This document shows positions 46,044 to 53,831 of a stretch of 64,000 bases of DNA, piece by piece; the stretch's first letter is position 1; each line of letters begins with the position of its first letter. The translations under genes and the position numbers were made by a program. The notes beneath the pieces were generated by a model. It had not been told where the DNA came from and did no database searches. It saw only the letters and a list, made by a program, of their open reading frames with translations. Where the stretch lies: contig NZ_JAATVV010000016.1 of the NCBI RefSeq assembly GCF_013184775.1, forward strand, positions 42,173 through 106,172. The letters are read 5' to 3'. The DNA is from Martelella sp. HB161492. GTDB taxonomy: Bacteria > Pseudomonadota > Alphaproteobacteria > Rhizobiales > Rhizobiaceae.

Positions 46044-47608
46044 GCCGCGACCGGCTCCCCTGGATGATTGTGGTCGTGCTGCTTGCTGAAGCGGTCGCAA
46101 CGGGGCGTGCCTTTGCCTTTGACATGGAAAAGGCCGAGGCGCTCCAGGCCAGGGTCGATGCGATTGGCCAGTATCTGGATACCGGTTCGCCGAATGGCGC
46201 TGAAGGGGCGATTGCGCTGGCTGCAAGCCTTCTGCCTGAAACGACGGCAATCAGGCGCGATCCGCCGCAAAGGGCAGCACTGCCGGATCTGCCGTCCGGA
46301 CCGGCCGCAGACGCATCGCTCATGCCTGTTCAGCCGACGCTCTCGGACATTGCGCTCCAGACCGGATATGATGCGGGTGCAGCGCTTGCGGCGGTAACAA
46401 AGCGCAACGGCGGCATGGCGATCATGCTGAACGGTGGCACTTATTCACTCCCCGCACTTCTGACGCAGCTTTCATTGGCCAGTGGCACCGCCATTGTCGA
46501 AAACCCGGCCGGCCATTTTCACGTCATGCTGCCGATCGTCATCGCCGCAGATGCGGCCCTTGTGATCAATCCCGGCGAAACGCTCGACATGTCGACGAAA
46601 AACGGTGCCTTCCTGATAAACACCGGAACACTTGTCGTGAACCAGGCGACCGTGACGGCCTCGGATGATCAAAATGCCGAGGCGGAATTTCGTCCCTTCA
46701 TTCTGAGCGTCAAGGGTGGCCGGGTCTTTGCGACCGACAGCCGGTTTGCAGGCCTTGGCTTCGGCGAGCGGCCATCTTTGCGCGGCGTCAGCTTCGTTTC
46801 GAACCGCTTCTATCCCGTTCCAACCGAAGCCCATCTCAGCGGCAACCGGTTCGATGATCTGATCTCGCTGGAATTGCGGGGGCTCACCCGGTTTGATATC
46901 AGCGGCAATCTGATCGAACATGCCCGCGGCGTCGGCCTGTTTGCGATCAACCTCTCCGGCGGCACCATCGCCGGCAATGTCATTGACCGCTCGCAAAGCC
47001 ATGGCCTGCGGCTGATCGAGAGCGCCGATATCCGCCTCAACCATAATCTGCTCACCCGCAACGGTCATTCCGGCCTCCTCGCCGGCGACGATTTCATGCT
47101 GAGCACGCTTGAAAGCAACGTCTTTCTGTCCAATGACGGCGCCGGACTTGCCATGGATGGTGGCGCCTGTGTTGACATAACCGGCAATGCCAGTGTCGCC
47201 AACCGAACGGACGGAGCGGCGCTGACCAAGAGTTTCGACGTCGCGATCACCGACAATCGTCTTTCTGGCAATGGTGGCAATGGTCTGACGATTGCAAACA
47301 GCCTGCCCTCCGAACAGCCGACCGAAATTGCGCGCAATCAGATCTCTGCAAATGGGGCGGGTATCCGCGCTGACCGGTTCGGCACGCTGAGGCTGGTCGG
47401 GAATGACTTTACCGGTCAGTCCCCGATTCTGTTCTCGGGCGCGCTTTCGGCAGAGATGCCGCGTTTTCTTGCCGCGCAAAAATCCACCGGACCATTCGCC
47501 GTCTCGTCATCCGACAAGGGCAGCATAAGCCCGGCCGGCGCGCAGCCATTTGACGGGTTTTCGCTGGTCAAGCTCAGCCAATGCCGCCAACAGGGAGCAG
47601 GACAGTGA
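46040..47608 (+). CDS. AlgG-like parallel beta-helix protein lacking the epimerase motif
   Basis: AlgG is the periplasmic mannuronan C5-epimerase. This 522-residue protein has a signal peptide (to about residue 27) and a right-handed beta-helix with many N-x-(I/L) turns (for example FDISGNLIEHARG, TIAGNVIDRSQSHG). The block ASDDQNAEAEFRPFILSVKGGRVFATDSRFAGLGFGE (208-243) is AlgG-like. Where AlgG has GIDPHDRS, this protein reads GLFAINLS (299-306), so the catalytic His and both Asp are missing, although a downstream SHG is kept. It may bind or guide the polymer rather than epimerise it. GTG 46040 overlaps the alg44 stop. Confidence 0.75.
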   Translation: MSRDRLPWMIVVVLLAEAVATGRAFAFDMEKAEALQARVDAIGQYLDTGSPNGAEGAIALAASLLPETTAIRRDPPQRAALPDLPSGPAADASLMPVQPTLSDIALQTGYDAGAALAAVTKRNGGMAIMLNGGTYSLPALLTQLSLASGTAIVENPAGHFHVMLPIVIAADAALVINPGETLDMSTKNGAFLINTGTLVVNQATVTASDDQNAEAEFRPFILSVKGGRVFATDSRFAGLGFGERPSLRGVSFVSNRFYPVPTEAHLSGNRFDDLISLELRGLTRFDISGNLIEHARGVGLFAINLSGGTIAGNVIDRSQSHGLRLIESADIRLNHNLLTRNGHSGLLAGDDFMLSTLESNVFLSNDGAGLAMDGGACVDITGNASVANRTDGAALTKSFDVAITDNRLSGNGGNGLTIANSLPSEQPTEIARNQISANGAGIRADRFGTLRLVGNDFTGQSPILFSGALSAEMPRFLAAQKSTGPFAVSSSDKGSISPAGAQPFDGFSLVKLSQCRQQGAGQ

Positions 47609-48318
47609 GAAGACGCAACTGGCCGCTGCTGATACTTGCTCTGGCGATCGCACTCTCCGCGACGGCGCCCGCCGGCCATGCCGATGCTGCGTCATCACTG
47701 ATGATCAAGGTTGCAAATCCCTACAGCAACCCAGCACTCAGAGACATCCGCAAACGGCTCGGTGCGCATCAGAACGTCTCATCGGCTGAGCTTCGTCTGC
47801 TCGCCGATCACGGCGACAGTCTGGCAGCCTTTGCACTTGCCGAAAGGCTTGCCTCATCCGGCGAAGCGGCGGTGAGAGGCGAGGCAGCCTATTATTACGC
47901 CGTAGCGGCCCTGAATGGCCGGGCCTATGCCATCAAGCCGCTGACGACGATCCTTGCCACGCCTGGAGTGTCCTACAAATCAGGTCAGCTCAGCTTTATC
48001 GAAACAGCTCTTCTGCGGCAGGCACATGCCGGATCGCCGGATGCGATACTGGCGCTTGTCTCGCTCTACCAGCTCGGCCGCCCGTTTGGTGCCAGGCCGG
48101 ACGACGCTGAAGCGCTGCTCAAATCAAACAGGCTGAACCGCTTCGATTCTTCTGAAGCGCTTCAGCTTGCCGTCAACATTGCCGCAAGCGGGACGCCGGA
48201 TGCGGTCGAGCTTGCGCTGATGCGCTATTATCTTCTGGTCGCTTCGCGCAGCCAGGAACCGGGAACCAGGGCCGCCGCGCAAAATCTGCTGCGCGCCTAT
48301 TCAGACCTCAGACCCTGA
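47605..48318 (+). CDS. Sel1-type repeat protein, periplasmic
   Basis: This 237-residue protein has a signal peptide (about residues 1-27, ending near AGHADA) and then helical Sel1/TPR-like pairs: LRLLADHGDSLAAFALAERLASSGEAAVRGEAAYYYAVAALNG, later HAGSPDAILALVSLYQLGR and AASGTPDAVELALMRYYLLVA. AlgK of Pseudomonas is a Sel1-repeat lipoprotein; this short protein could take part of that role, but no lipobox is seen. The GTG at 47605 overlaps the previous stop as GTGA with AGGGAGCAGG before it. The stop codon lies inside a 19-base stem. Confidence 0.75.
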   Translation: MRRRNWPLLILALAIALSATAPAGHADAASSLMIKVANPYSNPALRDIRKRLGAHQNVSSAELRLLADHGDSLAAFALAERLASSGEAAVRGEAAYYYAVAALNGRAYAIKPLTTILATPGVSYKSGQLSFIETALLRQAHAGSPDAILALVSLYQLGRPFGARPDDAEALLKSNRLNRFDSSEALQLAVNIAASGTPDAVELALMRYYLLVASRSQEPGTRAAAQNLLRAYSDLRP

Positions 48319-48354
48319 AGCACCGATCTGATGTGATCAGATCGGTGCTTCAGG
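48314..48354 (+). terminator. 19-base perfect hairpin inside the polysaccharide operon
   Basis: CCTGAAGCACCGATCTGAT (48314-48332) pairs perfectly with its complement at 48336-48354 across a 3-base loop. The stem includes the stop codon of the upstream gene. A T-tract is lacking. It could partly terminate transcription or shield the upstream message, giving two expression levels in the operon. Confidence 0.65.
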
Positions 48355-48428
48355 TCCCATTTGCCGCATGCCCTTTCCGGCGCTCGTTTCGCTCCGGTCG
48401 GGTCATGCTACAGGCAGGAAACATGTGA

Positions 48429-49781
48429 ATGGAACGTCGGACGATGCGAAAACTTGCCCTTGCCTGCCTGCTGCTCGTCACTGGCATTGCCTCCGCTGAC
48501 GCTGAAGAGGCAACGACATCGGATTACGGTTGCAGCAGTCTTGAAACGCTTGCCAGTCCGAAGGCTGTTGAGGGCAAGGACGGCTTCTTCTTTTCCGTCG
48601 ATGATGACATCCGCATGCCGCTGATCGGCGGTCAGCCGATGGTCAGCAATATTGCCACCCTGTCGCGACAGCTGGCGGCCAGAGGCACGACGCTTGTTTA
48701 TGTTCCGGTGCCTTCCAAGGGGCAGGTCATGTCGGCAATGCTGCCGGACAGCGCTTTCGCCCTCGGCTTCGAGGCCGATGCATCGCGGCAACTCTATGAT
48801 GATTTCATCAGCCAGCTCCGGACGGCCGATGTTACCGCTGTTGATCTGCTGACGCCGTTAAGCGCGGCAGGAACCGAGGCGCCCGCCTTTTATCGCAGCG
48901 CCGAATACTGGAGCGATCACGGCGCGCGCATTGCTGCCAAGGCGGTGGCAAATGCCGTGATGGCGCTTCCGGGCTATGGCGCCGCCGACCATACGACATT
49001 TGAAACATTGATGTATGGCCCGGTGCTGCGGCCTTCGCCGATGCGCAAGGCGCTGCAGGCCTTTTGCGTGAAGAACCTTCCGCCGGTGACAGGCCATGTC
49101 TTTCAAACCAGACCAGTCGAAGGAAGCACTGCCGGTGATCAGGACGCCGCGCCCGCCGCTCTGATCGGCACACAGTTTTCCCGGCCTGAATTCTCCCCTT
49201 TCACCGGCTTTTTCGAAGAATTCAGTGCATTGCAGACAGCGTCCTATGCCGTGGCTGGCGATGATCCGCTTGCCGCGATGATCCAGTATGTGAAATCGCA
49301 GGCCTTCCGCTCGGACCCGCCCGCCTTTCTGGTCTGGGAGGCCCCTGTCGCCAGCGCGCGATCCGGCCTGCAGGCGATCGGCTGGAGCATTCTACTTGCA
49401 GCAGCCGGAAGCGAGTGCCAGCCACTTCCCGCCGCGGGCATGCCCTCCGGCGCACCGGGGCTGAGCGTCGATATGCGCAAAGTGGCCAATCCTGGCGCAT
49501 CCGTGCTGATGATCAGCACGGTCGACGATACGATGAGCGCAGACGCGGCCAGCCAGAGCATGGTCGATCATATCGATCTCAGAACAACGGACAGCAAGGG
49601 CAAGGAACGGCATCTGCGGATCAGCGCCGACGGCCAGCTCGCGGCCAATGGCGACTTCTTCGTGCCGTTGCGCCCGCTTTCTTCCGAAGGCCTTCTCGAT
49701 CTCTCAGTCGTGCCGGACGGAAAAGCCGATGCGCCGCTTCAGCTCTTCCTCTGCACCCCGCCAGCTGTGCGAACCCAATGA
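48429..49781 (+). CDS. AlgX/AlgJ-like SGNH protein lacking the catalytic triad
   Basis: AlgX O-acetylates alginate in the periplasm with an Asp-His-Ser triad. This 450-residue protein has a signal peptide (to about residue 25) and the AlgX order of blocks: GKDGFFFSVDDD, YVPVPSKGQVMSAMLP, AFYRSAEYWSDHGARIAAKAVANAV and AALIGTQFSRPEFSPFTGFFEEF. In AlgX the last two carry D-x-H before W-T/S-P-x-G-A and the Ser of GTS. Here these are A158, Y160 and Q249. All three are therefore replaced, unless D163 or H164 substitutes. The C-terminal beta domain is kept in outline. AGGAAA nine bases before ATG supports the start. Confidence 0.75.
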   Translation: MERRTMRKLALACLLLVTGIASADAEEATTSDYGCSSLETLASPKAVEGKDGFFFSVDDDIRMPLIGGQPMVSNIATLSRQLAARGTTLVYVPVPSKGQVMSAMLPDSAFALGFEADASRQLYDDFISQLRTADVTAVDLLTPLSAAGTEAPAFYRSAEYWSDHGARIAAKAVANAVMALPGYGAADHTTFETLMYGPVLRPSPMRKALQAFCVKNLPPVTGHVFQTRPVEGSTAGDQDAAPAALIGTQFSRPEFSPFTGFFEEFSALQTASYAVAGDDPLAAMIQYVKSQAFRSDPPAFLVWEAPVASARSGLQAIGWSILLAAAGSECQPLPAAGMPSGAPGLSVDMRKVANPGASVLMISTVDDTMSADAASQSMVDHIDLRTTDSKGKERHLRISADGQLAANGDFFVPLRPLSSEGLLDLSVVPDGKADAPLQLFLCTPPAVRTQ

Positions 49782-49797
49782 TCGGCAGGAGATCCCA

Positions 49798-52563
49798 ATG
49801 GTGAAAGGCAAACGATACATCGCCCTTGCGACGATCCTCTGCATGGCTGCATTTCCGGTGCGGGCAATTGGAGCGGACATGGCAGACGTCACGGCAGCAG
49901 GCACGGCAGCCGATAAGGCGCCGCCGCCGGCGGTCGACTTCCTGCCACCCGACACGCTGCCGGGCAAGGTATGCGCGCCCTGGCGCTCCGATGATCTCAT
50001 TCAGCGCGAATGGTCCGTTTTCGACGGCAAGCGGCTGCCGTCCGGCGTGCGGGTCGAGGATATGGATCGCGATCTGGCGCGGCTGCGGGCAATCGATGCG
50101 GCCGGCTTTTTCGAGATCATCAAGCAGGGTGCCGATCTGCGACTGCGCATTGATAGCAGCTACAGTTCAGCAAGCTATCTGCTCGATATGGTCAATCTCT
50201 ATATCGCCGCCGGCCGGATCGCCGATCTTGAAGCGACGGACCTGATCTCGCAGCTGCAGGCACCGGATCTCAAGCGTTCGCCCGGCGTTCTGAACCTGCT
50301 GGGTGATCTCTACCTGAACGGTATTGCAGTGGCAGCCGATCAGCAAAAGGGCCTAGACTACAAGATACAGGCTGCCTATGGCGGCAACGGCAATGCGGTT
50401 CTCGATCTTGCGTCGCGTTCGGCGACGGGGTCTCCGCCGCCGGGCTGGGCACTTGAGCCGCAGGCGGCATTTCTGCTTGGCTTCGGCGCCATGCTGGGCA
50501 AGGCTGATCCGCAGATCTGCGATCGTGCCAAGCGGATTGCGCGGACCTATGAGCAGGGCGAGATCGTGCAGCAGAATTACCCCTATGCCGAGGCATGGTA
50601 CCGGTTTGCCGCCGAGATGGGGGATGGTGACGCTGCCTGGCGCGTTGCCCAGTATCATCTGGAAAGCCAGTTCATCCAGAAGGATAATGGTCTGCTGCTG
50701 CGATATCTGTTGCAGGCGGCGGACAGCGGCGTCGTTGCCGCCCGCTTCGCGCTCGCAAAGGCCTATGTCGCCGGTGCATTGCTGCCTGCTGATCCGGCGG
50801 CGGCGCTGAAGATCTACGATGATCTTGCTGCCGAGGGCAATACGGAAGCGGCGATCGCCGCGATCCAGCTGAGAGATCAGCAGGGGCTGACATCCGGCGA
50901 AAGCCGGGCTCTGCTGCGCAAACAGCTTGTCGCTCTCACCCAGTCCAAGGATGCGCCCGGGTGGGCCTTCCTGCGGCTTGGGCGGATGATCCTCGAGGAC
51001 GAGGGTCCCTTTGTCGGGCGCAGCCAAGCCTCGTCACTGTTCAACCAGGCACGGGAGCGCGGCGACGATGATGCAACGCTTGAGCTCGCCCGTCTTAATC
51101 TCACGACGCCGGAGGATCCTGCCGCCTACGCTCAGGCACTGGATCTGCTCTACCCGCTCGCCATGGACAAGGGCAAAAAGGCGGCCTTTGACGCCCTCTG
51201 GCGGGCGCAGCTATGTCTCGCACCCGATGACCCCGATATTGATCTTGCACGGTTCTGGAGAGCGGAAGGCAGCCGCTACGGCGCCGCCGATCTCGATGGG
51301 GACCAGCTTGCCGAAATCGGTAAGACGGGCGGACCGCTTGACCTTGCCGTACTGCAATCAGCAGCACTTTCCGGTAATGCCGATGCCATCCATGCTGAAA
51401 TTGCCCGGCAAACGCGTCTCAGGCCGAAAGATCAGAGCCTGATCCTGTCGGCCTGGCAGCGGCAGGCCGGGACGATGAAGGCCGGCCAGACGGACACAGG
51501 CAACCCTGCCCCGCTCGATGACCTGGATGACAATGCGATAAAGACGCTGCGCAACCAGGCGGCAGGCGGCGATGTTCAGGCGGCGCAGGCACTGGCGCAT
51601 TATTATCTTCTCAACCCGGAAAAGAGCAGCCTGGCCGAGATTGAAGCGCTGTTTACGAATCTGGGCGGACAGGTTCAGGGCGACGATCTCTGGCGGCTCG
51701 ATGCCGCTCTGAAAGCGCAACAGGGCAGCGGATATCAACCGTCTGCGACGGTTCTCAGCGCGCTGTCGAATTCCGGCGACTATGCCGCCATTCTTTTTGC
51801 CGCCAGCCAGACGACGGACCGGGCGAAATCCCGCGCTCTTTTCCTGAAGGCCTTCGGCACCATGCCCTGCACCTATGCCGCCGTGGACCGGATGGCCCAT
51901 TTCGCGCTTGATCGCGGTTATCGCCAGGAGGCGGAACACCTTGCCAAGGTGGCCGTCGAGCTGAGCTCCGGCGAACCCTGGCAGGATCTTCACAATGCTG
52001 ACATCCTGTTCGCGCTTGGTTCGGAACAGTCCCGGTCCGAGGCCTTCGCGCTTTACAAGCGTGCCTATGACGCGGGCTACCAGCCGGCGGCCTACCGGCT
52101 GCTGGACTGGTTCTCGCAAGGCGACGGCTTTTACGATGCCGCCCTCGAGCAAAAGATCTATCTGGCGCTTCTCAATGGCGCTACTGCCGACCGGCTCTAC
52201 AGTGTTGCCAGCCGGCTGAAAAAGGCTCCGAAAGCGGTTCAGGCGGCGGTTCTGGCGCGTTTCGATCTTCAGCGCGCCTACCAGAATGCTGCCGATGCCG
52301 GCAATCCCGACGCCATGCGCGAACTGGGGCTGATGCTGCGCCGGCCGAATGCAACGCCTTATGAGCTGTTCCAGTCGACCGCCTGGCTCAAGCGTGCCGC
52401 AGAAGCCAATGACATCAAAGCCATGTCGCTGCTGGCTGACGCCTATGCCTTCGGCATTGGCACCGATGTTTCCAGAGACGCAGCGACAAAATGGTTGCAG
52501 GCCGCCGCAAAAGCAGGTGATAAAGATGCCCAGCAACGCCTTCAGCTGATGAAGCACCAGTGA
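49798..52563 (+). CDS. Large Sel1/TPR repeat protein, AlgK-like scaffold
   Basis: This 921-residue protein has a signal peptide (residues 1-26, with no lipobox) and is almost entirely helical repeats of the Sel1/TPR type, for example SPGVLNLLGDLYLNGIAVAADQQKGLDYKIQAAYGGN, AAARFALAKAYVAGALLPADPAAALKIYDDLAAEGN and, near the end, IKAMSLLADAYAFGIGTDVSRDAATKWLQAAAKAGDKDAQ. AlgK has the same fold but is about half this length and lipidated. It probably acts as a periplasmic scaffold for polymer export. It begins 16 bases after the AlgX-like gene and ends 16 bases before the AlgL-like gene. Confidence 0.78.
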   Translation: MVKGKRYIALATILCMAAFPVRAIGADMADVTAAGTAADKAPPPAVDFLPPDTLPGKVCAPWRSDDLIQREWSVFDGKRLPSGVRVEDMDRDLARLRAIDAAGFFEIIKQGADLRLRIDSSYSSASYLLDMVNLYIAAGRIADLEATDLISQLQAPDLKRSPGVLNLLGDLYLNGIAVAADQQKGLDYKIQAAYGGNGNAVLDLASRSATGSPPPGWALEPQAAFLLGFGAMLGKADPQICDRAKRIARTYEQGEIVQQNYPYAEAWYRFAAEMGDGDAAWRVAQYHLESQFIQKDNGLLLRYLLQAADSGVVAARFALAKAYVAGALLPADPAAALKIYDDLAAEGNTEAAIAAIQLRDQQGLTSGESRALLRKQLVALTQSKDAPGWAFLRLGRMILEDEGPFVGRSQASSLFNQARERGDDDATLELARLNLTTPEDPAAYAQALDLLYPLAMDKGKKAAFDALWRAQLCLAPDDPDIDLARFWRAEGSRYGAADLDGDQLAEIGKTGGPLDLAVLQSAALSGNADAIHAEIARQTRLRPKDQSLILSAWQRQAGTMKAGQTDTGNPAPLDDLDDNAIKTLRNQAAGGDVQAAQALAHYYLLNPEKSSLAEIEALFTNLGGQVQGDDLWRLDAALKAQQGSGYQPSATVLSALSNSGDYAAILFAASQTTDRAKSRALFLKAFGTMPCTYAAVDRMAHFALDRGYRQEAEHLAKVAVELSSGEPWQDLHNADILFALGSEQSRSEAFALYKRAYDAGYQPAAYRLLDWFSQGDGFYDAALEQKIYLALLNGATADRLYSVASRLKKAPKAVQAAVLARFDLQRAYQNAADAGNPDAMRELGLMLRRPNATPYELFQSTAWLKRAAEANDIKAMSLLADAYAFGIGTDVSRDAATKWLQAAAKAGDKDAQQRLQLMKHQ

Positions 52564-52579
52564 AACAGACGAAAGATCA

Positions 52580-53743
52580 ATGGGTCACAAAGCATCCGCG
52601 GCCTTTTTCCTGACGATCTCGGCGACGGCAATGGCGATGACCGTGAGCATCGCGCCTCAGGCGCAGGCCCAATGGCAACCTGCGTCAGAGCTGCCTTCCG
52701 CGCCGGCGCCGGACGCTTCGGGGCCTGAAAGCCAGGGCTGCCCGGTCTTTCCAGACCCCACGGTCAGGCTCGATTATGGCAGCCGCTACGAGGCCGACAG
52801 CCAGGACCGCTCCGATCTGAATGCCGAGGCCGATGCGGCAGTCACGAAAGCGCTTGAGGACGCCGACAATTTCGTGCGCCAGCTTGCTGAACTGAGCAAT
52901 GCCGCAGTGATCAACCCGGACGTGGCCGCGGACAATGCCGGATGCGTCATCGATGCGGTTTATGCCTGGGCCAGTGCCGGCGCATTCAGCGAGCTGGACA
53001 GCGCCAACGCTGAAATGACCTACCCGTCGCGGCTAGGCGGCATCGCCGCCGCCTACCGGCAGGTGATGTCGCTTGTCCCCGGCCGCCAGGACGAGAAACA
53101 GGCAATCGGGGCCTGGCTCCGGACAAATGCCAGCGCCATGATCCGTTACTGGAATGATGATGCACCGCCGCTTGCGCGGGTTTCCAATCTGCGGGCCTGG
53201 GCCGCCTTCGCCGTAACGGAAGTCGGACTTATACTGGATGAGCCCGGATTTCTCGACTGGAGCGCGGATAGCCAGAGCCAGATCCTCGATACCCAGTCCG
53301 ATGATGGCAGTCTGCCGGTGGAGATGCGGCGCGGCAAATATGCGCTTCATTACCAGCTTCACGCCCTGGCACCGCTGACCGTGTCACGTCTGCTTCTGTG
53401 CCAGGCTGGCCGCATGGACAGCGCCGACCATATGGCCCGGCTTCGCAAGGGGGTCGAATTCGCTCTGGCCGGGATCGACGATCCCGCAAGCGTCGAGCAG
53501 ATCACCGGTGACCGGCAGTCGCTGCCGCGCGGGCTTGTGAACCAGCAGAAATTCGAGATTGCCTTTCTCGAAGCCTATCTCAGCCTCTTCAATGATGTGC
53601 CGCTGGATCTCAGCCTCAGGCCGTTGCGCCCCTTGTCAAATTCAAAGCTCGGTGGCGATCTGACGATGCTCTATCGTTTCAGCAAGGTTTCAGCCGCTGA
53701 CTGCGCGTCTCCAGATGGCCTGCCAGACCCCGCGAAACGCTGA
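52580..53743 (+). CDS. AlgL-like (PL5) protein lacking key lyase residues
   Basis: AlgL is a periplasmic alginate lyase that clears mislocalised polymer. This 387-residue protein has a signal peptide (to about residue 30) and the PL5 landmarks in order: YGSRYEADS (AlgL SKYEGSD), GCVIDAVYAWASAGA, YPSRLGGIAAAYR and GSLPVEMRRGKYALHYQLHALAPLT. In AlgL the helix N-N-H-S-Y-W carries the base; here it is SNLRAW (202-207), so His is Leu204. The active-site Lys of SKYEGSD is Arg69. The acid Tyr (Y258) remains. Lyase activity is unlikely. It ends the operon; the C-terminal tail is short and variable. Confidence 0.77.
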   Translation: MGHKASAAFFLTISATAMAMTVSIAPQAQAQWQPASELPSAPAPDASGPESQGCPVFPDPTVRLDYGSRYEADSQDRSDLNAEADAAVTKALEDADNFVRQLAELSNAAVINPDVAADNAGCVIDAVYAWASAGAFSELDSANAEMTYPSRLGGIAAAYRQVMSLVPGRQDEKQAIGAWLRTNASAMIRYWNDDAPPLARVSNLRAWAAFAVTEVGLILDEPGFLDWSADSQSQILDTQSDDGSLPVEMRRGKYALHYQLHALAPLTVSRLLLCQAGRMDSADHMARLRKGVEFALAGIDDPASVEQITGDRQSLPRGLVNQQKFEIAFLEAYLSLFNDVPLDLSLRPLRPLSNSKLGGDLTMLYRFSKVSAADCASPDGLPDPAKR

Positions 53744-53777
53744 CTGGCGCATCCCTGCGGCGATTGCCTGGACAGGA

Positions 53778-53808
53778 AAGGCCGGGGCAGATTGCGCGCC
53801 CCGGCCTT
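53778..53808. terminator. Bidirectional terminator between AlgL-like and autotransporter genes
   Basis: AAGGCCGGGGC (53778-53788) pairs with GCCCCGGCCTT (53798-53808), a perfect 11-base stem with a 9-base loop, in the 88-base gap between convergent genes. It should end both transcripts. Confidence 0.75.
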
Positions 53809-53831
53809 GCGGTCTTGTCGGTTTATCTGTC

